DNA from: Ryuthela nishihirai
Taxonomy: Eukaryota > Arthropoda > Arachnida > Araneae > Heptathelidae
DNA: 64,000 nucleotides
Assembly (NCBI GenBank): GCA_038380435.1
Contig: JAWZYU010000030.1
Span: 65,483,817-65,547,816 of the forward strand
Direction: 5' to 3'
The stretch's first letter is position 1; every line of letters starts with the position of its first letter. Below the pieces are notes generated by a model, which was not told the origin of the DNA, made no database searches, and saw nothing but the letters and a program-made list of their open reading frames with translations. Shown in pieces: positions 45,391 to 55,317 of the stretch. A program made the translations under genes and the position numbers.

Positions 45391-46813
45391 TCTTTAAATT
45401 AAAAAACTTATTTTCTTATAAAGTAATTAATTCAAGTATTTTTAAAACCAGTTTTAATCTTGTAACAGATTCAAACATTTGTCATAACATTGTAGTAATA
45501 CTTCGGTAATGAATCTTGTTCTGTTATATCGTGAATAACCTATGTTAGTAACTCCTATTCCCCAGGGCTACAGTGGCTACTTCTTCTCCTAAAATATTAT
45601 TTGGAGAAAGAAATTCTGATCAAGCATCGCAAATATGATTCTGAACGGTGATTTAGTATAATTCTGAGTGAGATCGAATTCTTTTAATTTTTCCCGCGGC
45701 ATATTCCATTAACAATTCGCAGTGTTTATTGACGTCTTCCTCAAGTTACACTTGACGCATTCCGCGAGCAATATTTGGTCACGCGACGTGAGCGCTGGTG
45801 AAAGCGAAACCGGCTTTTCTGTTGCTCGGTGCACACCTTTGGTGTCAGAGAACATGAGACTGAGTTCACTGGGCAGAGCTCTTCCAACTGATGCAGTCAT
45901 TTCGAGTTTTAACTGGAAATAAGGCCAGTCCTATAGCCGTGGGCGAAATAGCGAGGCTTGCAATAAATGCAAATAAACAAGGTCGCTTGGCGAACAAGCG
46001 TTCGTTTTCCTGCTGAAGAATGGACGTGAAACAGTTAATGAGCGTCTAGCAAGCATTGGTGTACATGCATTGGTGTACATGCATTGGTGTACATGGAATG
46101 ACGCAAGTCGACGTAAAACTAAGAGCTATTCTTGCCGCAGGCCAACGCTAAATGCACGGCAATCACCCCATGTACGTCTAGCAAGCATTGGTGTACATGG
46201 AACTGACGCAAGTCGACGTAAAACTAAGAGCTATTCTTGCCGCAGGCCAACGCTAAATGCACGGCAATCACCCCACACGACCGTTTGCAGTCCAGTAACT
46301 TCGCAGCGGAGGACATAATGCAGCGCTCACTATAAGCAATCCTCAAGGTTGGCACAACTCTCGATAATATGCATGTTATACGATTTGCTTCTTTCAATGT
46401 GCATTACTTCGGATCGTACAGCTAGAATTAAAAGTAATCAAAATGATGCCAGTATGTTTCGATTATAGGTAATGGTGGCTTCAACGGTGAAGAGAGGCGA
46501 GGTCTCATCGAACTTATCTGTTGCTTTTCATTACTAATAAAAGCTTGCTTATTATAAAATTGCTAATAAATTCAATACAAACCATTACATGTGTTTTTTT
46601 AATTGCAATTCCCTTTTTTTAGCTTCTATGGAACCTGTGAATTAAGTAAGATCGCATTTCATTCATATTATATCTTGTTACGAAAATAGAGCAAGAAGGC
46701 CGAATTAATGTGTTTGCAAGTTTATTCAGAAGCACAAAACAGTATCGGTAACAAGTAAATTTTAAAAACGCAATACGCTAGAAATAATAGCGAGGAACAT
46801 TAAACAACTAGAC
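45391..46813. other. intron 3; unclassified GC-richer block 45709-46330
   Basis: The block has a tandem duplication (next entry) and short frames on both strands, none with a motif I can name. It may be an unknown transposon. Confidence 0.3.
46043..46275. repeat. tandem duplication of a roughly 100-130-bp segment
   Basis: CGTCTAGCAAGCATTGGTGT to GGCAATCACCCCA at 46043-46170 recurs at 46175-46275. The left copy also has the 15-bp GCATTGGTGTACAT motif three times in a row. Confidence 0.9.
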
Positions 46814-46964
46814 TAGGGGTTCTCAACGTGGGGTACGCGGTAAAATTTTTTGGGGTACGGCGTGAGAGCTCAAAAGTCGCTAGATCTACTCACAAAGTCG
46901 CTAAGTTGGCAACACTGCTACTGGTTTTTTTTTATCTTTAACTGCTTTAAAAAATAAATATGGG

Positions 46965-47066
46965 AACAGGCTGGATGTTGAAGATGACTTGCGACTCTAC
47001 CTTAGCAAGATAACCCCAACCATTGATGAACTGTTCAAGCGTAAACAAACGCAACCATTTCACTGA
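46965..47066 (+). pseudogene. hAT transposase C-terminal fragment
   Basis: Thirty-three codons, starting NRLDVEDDLRLYLSKITP, then a stop. This resembles the extreme C-terminus of ZBED-like hAT transposases (NRLDVE-DLRLALS...). The catalytic domain is absent. Confidence 0.6.
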
Positions 47067-47177
47067 TTACCCAGTAAAATGTTTATAATTTTATAAGATT
47101 TGTTAAATTGTTTATGTCATTTTTTGCTTTATCAATATATGTAATTTATGAATACAAAATTTAATGTATATATATAT

Positions 47178-47430
47178 ATGTTTTATTTTATTCCCATTGT
47201 TATACTATAACTATAGTTTTATCTATCTATACAAAGGGTACGCCAGTTACATACACATTTCCAGGGGGTACGTGAAGCATAAAAGGTTGAGAACCACTGA
47301 TATATATGTTTTATTTCATCCCCATTGTTATACTATAACTATAGTTTTATCTATCTATACAAGGGGTACTCCAGTTACATATACATTTCCAGAGGGTACA
47401 TGAAGGATAAAAGGTTGAGAACCACTGCTC
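47178..47430. repeat. two tandem copies of a roughly 125-bp hAT 3' segment
   Basis: Each copy holds TATACTATAACTATAGTTTT, ATCTATCTATACAA and GGTTGAGAACCACTG, with a dozen or so differences. Confidence 0.9.
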
Positions 47431-47434
47431 TAGA

Positions 47435-48116
47435 CGATTACCTCGGTACACTTGTTTACTAAATTTTATGTACACGTTACCAGCATTCAGCTTATGACCT
47501 TAATTACTATTCATCTTATCGTAATATCTAAACAATTTACAAATATTCTCACATTACACTACTTCACTTCGAACAACACTGATCGTATCGCCTAACTCTC
47601 TTCTCGAAAAGCCCACGACAGAGGACTTTTCCTCAAGTTCCAAATTCAAGAAACTTCTCAGTCTTTCCTGACTTATAGTTCCAACAATGCACTCGCTCTA
47701 TTGGAACAATCGGACAAAATAATATTTTTGACAGTTATTAATCGAGAATGACCAAGTCATAGCAATATGTTTGATAGATGTCAGTGCAATAAAAAAATGC
47801 AAAGGCTGTAGGTAAAATTTTTTAAATCCATTCGCAGCACCATCCTTTTTTTCGAACATCTAAGCCCCTTCCCGTACTTCAAACTGACACTTTCCAGTTG
47901 AGTTGTGAGAGGATTGACATTTGGGAACGCTCCAGCGTCATGACGACTGGAATAGATAGAATACTCTGAAATGTCCAGTAAAAGAGACAACTAAACAATA
48001 AACTCAGTCTCGTGACTTTTTTTTTCCCAATTATTAAGAATTTAATATGAAAGAGGGGTCTCAGTCAAGTCATAATAAATAGGGCTAGAATGAATCTATT
48101 GAGTATCCTGCCTTTA
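47435..48116. other. intron 3 sequence, nothing recognised
   Basis: No coding region or family match. Confidence 0.4.
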
Positions 48117-48118
48117 TA

Positions 48119-48766
48119 CACCAAACAGCCAAAACATTATGACCACCTGTCTAATATGATGTTGGTCCTCCACGTGCAGCCAAAACAGCTCTTACCCGGC
48201 GAGGCATGGACGCTACAAGATTTCTAAAGATGTCTTGTGGTATCTGGTATTAACACGTTACCAGCAGATCATTTAACTCTTGTAAGTTACGTGGTTGTGT
48301 CGCCGCAAATCGGATATGCTGTTCCAACACAAACCATAAATGCTCGATTAGATTGATGTCTGGGGAATTTGGAGGCCAGGGCAATACCTAGAAATCTTCC
48401 TCATGTTCCGTGAACCATTCTCGAACAATCCGGGCAGTATAACATGGCGCATTATCCTGTTGAAAGAAGGCACTACTAGAGGTATATACTGTTGCCATGA
48501 AAGGATGTACCTGGTCTGCAATGATGTTTAGGTAAGTGGTAGACATACGCGTGTGAAGATCATTGAAAGGTATCAATAACACCTGATACTGAGCTCTGTT
48601 AATCAGTGTTATTCTTGTTCTTCAGATGGGAAAGGCAGCGGACTTAAGATAGTTTGACAAAGGCCAAATTGAAATGGTCAGATGAAAGGGTCAATGCAGA
48701 TGTTTACCTGCAGTTGGTTCAATTTGATTATAAACGCGCTGGTCATAAAGTTTTGGCCCTTCAGTG
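48119..48766 (-). mobile_element. internally deleted Tc1-like element
   Basis: The ends CACCAAACAGCCAAAACATT and AAAGTTTTGGCCCTTCAGTG are inverted repeats, each next to TA (48117-48118, 48767-48768). Only the C-terminal transposase region survives on the minus strand. Confidence 0.85.
48150..48582 (-). pseudogene. Tc1-like transposase C-terminal fragment, probably DD36E
   Basis: Minus strand: FFQQDNAPCYTARIVREWF, then an in-frame TAG at 48388-48390. It then reads VLPWPPNSPDINLIEHLW and, after another stop, QIPQDIFRNLVASMPRR. The Asp of QQD and the Glu of IEH are 36 positions apart (counting the stop). That would be DD36E rather than the usual DD34E. N-terminal DNA-binding and first-Asp regions are absent. 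Confidence 0.8.
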
Positions 48767-48975
48767 TATATAGGAAAGGAAGGTAGTTTCTCAAAATGCT
48801 TCAATATGTTACAGAGTTTCCCAGTCGTAAAGAAATTAAAAAACATTGCATTACACAATTATTTTAAACGAAGTTGTTAATTTCCAAATGTAACATAAAG
48901 ATGCATCCATTTGCAATTAAAGAATGCAGGAAAAACTGAAAGTAAATATCAAATCATTCGTCTCTTCCCTTGTGT

Positions 48976-49360
48976 TGTTGTTGGGTTGTTTTACCTCTGA
49001 GCGGCACTTTTTTGCACACCATGGGCTAAATGGCCAGGTCACAAGGATCCCGAAGGCTCAGAGAAGGTTGGGTGAGAGGACCCACTGGGACAGCTGTTGG
49101 GAGACAGATGGTAGCCTCCCATCAAGGCTATCAAGCGTGTTTAACGTGCACAGGGTATGGCTCTCCCACACACGGGGCAACGGTTTAACGTATCATCCGA
49201 CGGACGGTGGCCTTACCAAGCACATCGGTGTCCCCTACTGACCGTGGGTAGGTCGAGGAATTTTGCGGAGATAAATCTCAAAGCTGACCCAGCTGGGACT
49301 CGAACCTGGGAACTACAGATCACGAGCCTGGTTCGCTACCGACTGAGCCACCCCCCGCCC
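48976..49360 (-). mobile_element. SINE-B, full length, 14-bp TSD, just upstream of exon 4
   Basis: TSD CTCTTCCCTTGTGT (48962-48975) / CTCTTCTCTTGTGT (49361-49374). Its head end lies 96 bp from exon 4. Confidence 0.94.
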
Positions 49361-49456
49361 CTCTTCTCTTGTGTGAAGCCAACTTACATTCATCCTCAAT
49401 CTGTTTAGAGCAATAATTTACTGATTTCCTTTTCGATACTATTTCTTCTCTCTTAG

Positions 49457-49717
49457 ATCGGAAGTTATGCGGGATTCGGCATCATTATCATCTGCCAGAC
49501 GATGGAGTTCTTCATCTTTCCTAACATCTTCGCCGATGTGCCTTGGCAGCTCTATTTGTCCGTGGTGGTCCTGCCAGTCATGGGCTTCACCCTCGGCTAC
49601 ACCCTCGCCTGGGTGTTCCGCCAAGCTCCCCAAGTGCGCCGAACCATCTCCATCGAATCCGGGGTGCAAAATGTCGGCACTGCTCTCACCATAGCTTCGC
49701 TCTCCTTCCCTTTCCAG
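49457..49717 (+). CDS. SLC10-family cotransporter, coding exon 4 of 6
   Basis: Residues 200-286, phase 0 at both ends. The acceptor is CTCTTAG at 49456 and the donor CAG|GTAATT at 49718. It encodes the IGSYAGFGIIII segment, a second amphipathic/hydrophobic stretch, and VLPVMGFTLGYTLAW. It then carries RRTISIESGVQNVGTAL, which matches the family signature E-[ST]-G-x-Q-N. Glu266, Gln270 and Asn271 correspond to the second crossover helix, whose Glu and Gln coordinate sodium in solved bacterial homologues. Presence of all three argues for a working transporter. The intron behind it is only 710 bp, and most of that is one PAL element. A minus-strand SINE-B lies 96 bp upstream. Confidence 0.94.
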
Positions 49718-49818
49718 GTAATTTAGGAATCTTCTTATCATTGATGCACTGAATATGTTTCTGTATCGATTGAAATTTTAGCTCTTAGGATAAGACCATA
49801 TCGAAGCGATTTGAGCTG

Positions 49819-50327
49819 TACAGTCGCTCAAAAAAGTATCCGAACACTATGGTTGATGACAGAATTCAGAAAAAATATCTGGCAACGATTTTTTTTTTAA
49901 ATTAGTGATCTGGCAAGCTTCGTGTCACGTGACACCAAGGTTGCCAGATCACTAATTTCTAAAATAATCGTTGCCAGATATTTTTTCTGAATTCTGTAAT
50001 CAACCGTAGTGTTCGGATACTTTTTTTAATATATATAATGCGTATGAATATATAATGCAATGAATATGGAGCGTGTGCAGTTACCGTTCACAGCAAACTG
50101 GAGCGGTTGCTGTTAATGTTCACAGCACATTGGATCGTGTGAGCTCACAAAAACCTGGATCGTGTGGGCCCACTCATAGAAATATTGAGCGTGTGCAGTT
50201 ACCGTTCACAGCAAACTGGAGCGTGTGCAGTAACTGCACACGCTCCAGTTTGCTGTACACGCTCCAGATATTTTTTCTGAATTCTGTAATCAACCGTAGT
50301 GTTCGGATACTTTTTTGAGCGACTGTA
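49819..50327. mobile_element. PAL element, long form, filling most of intron 4
   Basis: TACAGTCGCTCAAAAAAGTA to TTTTTTGAGCGACTGTA on TA targets. It takes up about 72% of the 710-bp intron 4 and ends 100 bp before exon 5. It contains the short-form palindrome (centre GTGTCACGTGACAC) and the nested GAGCGTGTGCAG palindromes. One GAACGGTAACTGG segment near 50255 is shortened relative to 21638-22160. Confidence 0.93.
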
Positions 50328-50427
50328 TGGAATGTGATCATTATATCAGTAAGTTGAATGCTTGAAAGTAATAATTTTGTCTTCTCCAATACTTTAATCC
50401 GTATCTCGTGCATCTTTTCCTCACCAG

Positions 50428-50560
50428 AATCAAGACAAAGTGCTTCTCTTCCCATGGTTGTATGCTTTCTCCATGACAGGAGTGTGTGTCATCATTTCAG
50501 CCCTGTATCAGTTATACCGACGACATTGTTCTGGCGCCAAATCTGTCGAATTCCTGCCAG
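50428..50560 (+). CDS. SLC10-family cotransporter, coding exon 5 of 6
   Basis: Residues 287-330 plus one base of codon 331. The acceptor is CTCACCAG at 50427 and the donor CCAG|GTAAAC at 50561, phase 1. It encodes NQDKVLLFPWLYAFSMTG followed by a hydrophobic run (VCVIISALYQLY) and a basic RRHC boundary. This fits the last membrane helix and its cytosolic end. In SLC10A1/A2 this position also holds a helix followed by a short charged tail. This exon is less conserved than exons 2-4 but joins in phase and continues the topology sensibly. Confidence 0.88.
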
Positions 50561-50852
50561 GTAAACTATTTCATTTTTTTTTCTTTTCTTCTCCATAGCC
50601 TACATATCTCAATGATTTTCGTCTTTTAATCCACAGATCAATTTTTTTTTTATAATTTTGCGAAAATATTGCGGCATAGAAAATTTGCTTCTAAGAAAGA
50701 AACCCGTGTTCACCTAATAACCAGTGACCTAAGATAGTAATCAGTAGCATATCTAGAAACTTCTATTTAGGGGTTTGACATGTTTGAGTCTAATAGCAGG
50801 AGCTGAAGGCTGTTGAAATCTCTGATCTGCAATCTCTGATCTCAGTCTTGAG

Positions 50853-51335
50853 AGGGGCGGGGGTGGCTCAGTCGGTAGCGCGCCAGGCTCGTAATCTGTA
50901 GTTCTCAGGTTCGAGTCCCAGCTGGGTCAGCGTTGAGATTTATCTCCGCAAAATTCCCCGCCCTGTCCACGATCAGTAGGGGACACCGATGGGCTTGGAA
51001 AGGCCGCCGTCTGTCGGATGGGACGCTAAGCCGTGGCACCGTGTGCGGGAGAGCCATACCGTGGCCATACCCTGTGCACGTTAAAGAACACGCTGGATGG
51101 CCTTGACGGGAGGCTACCATCTGTCTCCCAACAGCTGTTCCAGTGGGTCCCCAACCTTCTCTGAGTCTTCGGGGTCCTTGTGGCCTGGCCATTTAGCCCA
51201 TGGTGTGCAAAAAAGTGCCGCTCAGAGGTAACCCAACCCCCAACCTTCTCTGAGCCTTTGGGGTCCTTGTGGCCTGGCCATTTAGCCCATGGTGTGCAAA
51301 AAAGTGCCGCTCAGAGGTAAAACAACCCAACCCAA
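50853..51335 (+). mobile_element. SINE-B with re-copied 3' end, single 12-bp TSD
   Basis: Full head and body, then the last 80-90 bp (from CCAACCTTCTCTGAG) occur twice, at 51151-51230 and 51240-51330. A smaller duplication (GGCCATACC) lies near 51055-51070. TSD CTCAGTCTTGAG at 50841-50852 and 51336-51347 flanks the whole. Confidence 0.93.
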
Positions 51336-51828
51336 CTCAGTCTTGAGTCTCTGATCTTCAGGAGCTTCTTTAGAAAATATACTTCATTAACACCTGATGG
51401 AAAAACGTGGATATAATCTCCTTTGGTACACCACTGGTCCTAATTTCTTTTGGGTTGTAACCCAAAGTTGCATATACATAAATACCTTATAAAATGCTCT
51501 GATGCAAGTTTCAGTGTGGGAAACTTCTTGGAAATGTTTCTCTTTTGGGGGGCCAGGTCCAATCACCTTCCATTGTGGTTGTATCCCTGTGCATAGCCAC
51601 CCAAGTGAGAGCAAGATTCTGAATAACACCCACCTACCTTTCCACCCCAGTAAAATTTTGAATCCATGATTATATCTACATTAAATGGAAACACACCCAA
51701 AAAATGCGTCTAAAAGTTTATTCAGTACTGTGCGAATTAGTTGGGACAAGCGAAGGAACGCTAAGTCCCTTCCGCTGCAGAGTCGAAACTGCTGCAAGTC
51801 GAAACTTGTTCGTAACCTTCTGCTGAAA

Positions 51829-51875
51829 GTCTAAACTTGCGCGTGTCCCTGCAATGAACACGCGCAAGTTTAGAC
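51829..51875. repeat. 17-bp perfect inverted repeat inside the Tc1 element
   Basis: GTCTAAACTTGCGCGTG at 51829-51845, reverse complement at 51859-51875, 13-bp loop. Confidence 0.9.
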
Positions 51876-52030
51876 ATGCAGCAGAGCGATATCTGCAAGT
51901 CTAGAATTGTCTGTTGTGTTACTCTGCTATTATTTACACTTTCACTTTAGTCGGAATTGATATTTCATAGGCTGAGGACGTGATTATGTAAGTAGGTCAC
52001 AATTTTCATTGGAAACTTTTTTAATTAAAT

Positions 52031-52235
52031 CCGAATGGTTAGCGCGCTTGGTTACTGATCTAAGGAACCTGGGTTCGAGCCCCGGGTAAGGCATGGATGT
52101 ATGTGTCGTTTTTCTGCTGAGGTCCTGCCATCCTCTCAGACCTTCTACTATGGCACATAAACTGACAGGCTCCTGTCAGACCTCTGTGGCAAAGCAGCTG
52201 CTTGAGGGGGTATTTATTTTTTATTTCATTTATTT
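52031..52235 (+). mobile_element. SINE-A nested in the Tc1 5' leader
   Basis: It starts within box A (GAATGGTTAGCGCGCTTGG), has box B GGGTTCGAGCCCCGG, and ends CAGCTGCTTGAGGGGGTATT. It stops only a few bases before the transposase ATG at 52243. Confidence 0.92.
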
Positions 52236-52242
52236 TTACATC

Positions 52243-53270
52243 ATGGACATCACGACTCGTAAACGAGCTAAAATAATCGCTTTAGGCGAAAACACTTCAC
52301 TTACTGCTAGGCAGATAGCAAAAGCAGTTGGCGTCGGGAAATCCAGCGTTTCACGGATCATGAAGTTGCATAAGGAGACAGGGTCAGTGGACACGTCCCG
52401 TAAAGGACATTGTGGAAGAAAAAGAAAAACCACCCCTAGAGACGATAATCTAATTTGAAGAATTGGTATCATAGACCCGAAGAAGACCAGTGGAGACATC
52501 AAAAGGGAGATTGCGTCTCATGGGTTTAATATAGATGCTTCCACCGTACGGCGTCGTCTTCTGGAGTGTGGCCGCCGGGCTCGACGTCCCTCCAAAAAGC
52601 AGCTTTTGACACCCGCTGTGAAGCAAAAAAGGCTATCCTGAGCAAAGAAACATCGAGACTGGACTGTGGAGAATTTGGAAAAAGTGATATTTTCCGACGG
52701 AACCCACTTTGAGGTGCATGGCTACAGGTCAAATTTCGTCCACCGCTCGCCTGGAGAACCTCTTCGATCCGGCCACATCCAGCAATCCCCCAAACACCCA
52801 CCCAAGGTCATGTTTTGGGGATGTTTCACAACTTCCGGGCCACAGACGCTTCACTCCATTGAAGGAATGATTGACAGGAAAAAGTACATAGGTGTTCTGG
52901 AGGCGAAAATGGTCTCAACACTTGCAGAAGCTGTTTCCTAACGGCGATGGGGTATTTCAACAGGATCTGGCTCCATGCCACAATTCTAAGCTTGCTAAGA
53001 GCTTCTTTACCCAGCAATATTTGAAGGTATTGGAGTGGCCAGGAAATTCACCCGATCTAAACCCCATTGAAAATTTGTGGGCCATCATTTAAAGGGCGCA
53101 TATCTAAGATTGATTGCACGACGAAAACCAAAATGATAGAAAGTGTCATGAAAGTGTGGTACCACGACCCTGAAGTGAAGGAGATGTGAGGAAAGCTAGT
53201 GGCATCAATGGTTGAGAGGGTGGAAGAAGTAATTAAAGCTAAGGGGTGGTCACATTCACTATTTAACTAC
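52243..53270 (+). pseudogene. Tc1-like DD34E transposase, disabled
   Basis: Starts MDITTRKRAKIIALGENTSL with a helix-turn-helix (QIAKAVGVGKSSVSRIM). The same frame continues through two TGA stops (52456, 52639) to FSDGTHFEVHG, the first catalytic Asp. A frameshift follows near 52935. The next frame has FQQDLAPCHNSKLAKSF and WPGNSPDLNPIENLW, with 34 residues between Asp and Glu. Another shift precedes the C-terminal part, which has a further stop. About 340 codons in all, the usual Tc1 length, but not functional. Confidence 0.93.
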
Positions 53271-53506
53271 ACTATTAAACAAATAAATATTTCAGTTGTG
53301 TCTTTGTTACTGCATTTTCCTATTGTCCCAACTAATCTGCACAGTACTGTACCTACTACGTCACTACAAGTGTTCATGAGTAATCTATGTGTGATAATTT
53401 AATCAATGAATTATTGTTCCACTTTTGAGCAGATTATGGCAGCTTTTCAAGGCGGCATATTTTCGTAGTGGATAATATACTGAGACAGGAAATTGTCTTA
53501 ATATTA

Positions 53507-53663
53507 TAAATAAATAACCCTTCGAGTAATAGGTTGCCACATGTCTGGTAGGAGCCTTGTTAATATAATATTCCATAGAAAAAGATATTCGAGGAAACAC
53601 AGGGCAGCCATATCTTATTTAGGACTCGAGTCAGCAGCTGAGAGATCTAGCCACTGGGCCACT
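53507..53663 (-). mobile_element. very diverged SINE-A copy
   Basis: AATAACCCTTCGAGTAATAG, GGTTGCCACATGTCTGGTAG and AGCCACTGGGCCAC follow the family order on the minus strand. Confidence 0.6.
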
Positions 53664-54084
53664 AATATCTAGGAACCCAAAAGTTAAATATAAAAAAAAT
53701 ATGCTATAAAATAAAACGTCACGTTTTATTGTTATTATTTCATCGATTTCTTTTCTGTTTGAAATGCTACGATCACTACTCCTAAGGTCTTTTAATCTAC
53801 TTTTAGACCTATGATTTAGTATATGTGAAGTTGTGTTAAAAGTGTATTCATTACGCTGAAAAACTTGACAAAATAACTAATGCAAAGTATGTATAAAAAT
53901 ATATAAATAACTTTGTAATTTATATATTAGTTAACAAAGTTTTTATGAGTAATCTGTACCAGCAATGGTGTAGTTAGAAACTTGCAATAGTAAGGTTTGA
54001 TATATTTTAACGTCTTGGGAAGGTTTTGCTGTGCTAAGTCGCATTTTAGAGGACTACCTGAGAAAATATAGGTATTGAAACCTT
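53664..54084. other. intron 5 sequence, nothing recognised
   Basis: AT-rich; no feature seen. Confidence 0.4.
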
Positions 54085-54093
54085 GAAGGGAGG

Positions 54094-54480
54094 TTGGGTT
54101 GTTTTACCTCTGAGCGGCACTTTTTTGCACACCATGGGCTAAATGGCCAGGTCTCATGGACCCCGAAGGCTCAGAGAAGGTTGGGGGAGGGGACCCACTG
54201 GAGCAGCTGTTGGGAGACAGATGGTAGCCTCCCGTCAAGGCCATCCAGCGTGTTCTTTAACGTGCACAGGGTATGGCTCTCCCGCACACGGGGCCACTGC
54301 TTAACGTCCCATCCGACGGACGGCGGCCTTTCCAAGCCCATCGGTGTTCCCTACTGACCGTGGGCAGGGCGGGGAATTTTGCGGAGATAGATCTCAACGC
54401 TGACCCAGCTGGGACTCGAACCTGGGAACTACAGATTACGAGCCTGGCGCGCTACCGACTGAGCCACTCCCGCCACTTTT
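54094..54480 (-). mobile_element. SINE-B, full length, 8-bp TSD
   Basis: TSD AAGGGAGG at 54086-54093 and 54481-54488. Tail TTGGGTTGTTTTACCTCTG to head ACTGAGCCACTCCCGCC. Confidence 0.93.
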
Positions 54481-54734
54481 AAGGGAGGAGTTATAATCCT
54501 AAATACTCTTCATACGCCACTGTCAACTAGCATTAATGATTGAATATTAATAATTACTCCACTTAGTAGGCGAGGCTGATGGAAAAATCGTTTTCTCCCA
54601 ATGGCGACATGAATCTTTATAGCGGCCTTGTCCATAACACTCACCCGATCATTATTTTTATGTAAATATTTCATATCTTTTGGCATATAAGAAACTTTTC
54701 GAGTTATATTGTCGAACAAAGCAACCTCTATGTA

Positions 54735-54810
54735 CACTGCTCACAAAAATTAGGGGATATTTTAAAATGAATATGAAGCGATAAAATATCCCCTAATTTT
54801 TGTGAGCAGT
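54735..54810. mobile_element. 76-bp foldback made of the Tc1 (14088-15955) terminal repeats
   Basis: CACTGCTCACAAAAATTAGG with GGATATTTTAAAATG on the left and ATATCCCCTAATTTTTGTGA with GCAGT on the right. Flanked by TA on both sides (54733-54734; TATA at the right). Nothing remains between the arms. Confidence 0.9.
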
Positions 54811-54982
54811 ATACTTGGCATGAAATGAAGGAAATGCTAGTCTGTCTCTTTGAGTATCATTACGACAAGAAATTTCTTATATTTTTTAAACTTCTAAGCA
54901 GAAAGAAGTCTAATTACGGTGAAATTGGTCAAAAGATTAATAAGAAATGATGTTTGACCAAGCAATCTAACAGCCAACAACG

Positions 54983-55195
54983 TACAGTCGCTCAAAAAAA
55001 TATCCGAACACTATGGTTGATTACAGAATTCAGAAAAAATATCGGGCAATTTTTTTTTTAGAAATTAATGATCTGGCAACCTTCATGTTACGTGACACGA
55101 AGGTTACCAGATCACTAATTTTTAAAAAAGTCGTTGCCAGATATTTTTTTATTCTGTAATCAACCCTATGTTTGGATGTTTTTTTGAGCGACTAT
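54983..55195. mobile_element. PAL element, short form
   Basis: TACAGTCGCTCAAAAAAATA to TTTTTTGAGCGACTATA. The centre is mutated to ATGTTACGTGACACG, so the CACGTG core is lost. Confidence 0.9.
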
Positions 55196-55317
55196 ACTTG
55201 AAAAATATTTATTTATTTTTCACTTTTGAATCTGGATACAATCATCAATTGCATTTCTAATCTTTCATTGTTGATGAAGGAGGTTCCAAAAGATTATTTT
55301 CTAGTATTGTTTCTCCA

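Larger units (their letters stand above)
46814..47434 (+). mobile_element. hAT-type element remnant
   Basis: Left end AGGGGTTCTCAACGTGGGG and right end AAGGTTGAGAACCACTG are the common CAGTGGTTCTCAACCTTT-type hAT termini. Flanks share CTAGAC, a probable 8-bp target duplication that has decayed. The 3' quarter is duplicated in tandem (47178-47300 and 47304-47430). Confidence 0.75.
51723..53349 (+). mobile_element. Tc1-like DNA transposon with a nested SINE-A
   Basis: The ends CAGTACTGTGCGAATTAGTT and its near-exact inverse at the right (to 53349) give inverted repeats of about 28 bp. TA follows the right end; the left TA appears mutated. The interior has a hairpin at 51829-51875, a SINE-A and a broken transposase. 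Confidence 0.9.

Noticed and set aside
46020..46330. Mariner transposase N-terminus (phrase FLLKNGRETVNERLASIG)
   Set aside because: Superficially similar to a helix-turn-helix of mariner-type transposases, but no following motif matches and the frame breaks at once.
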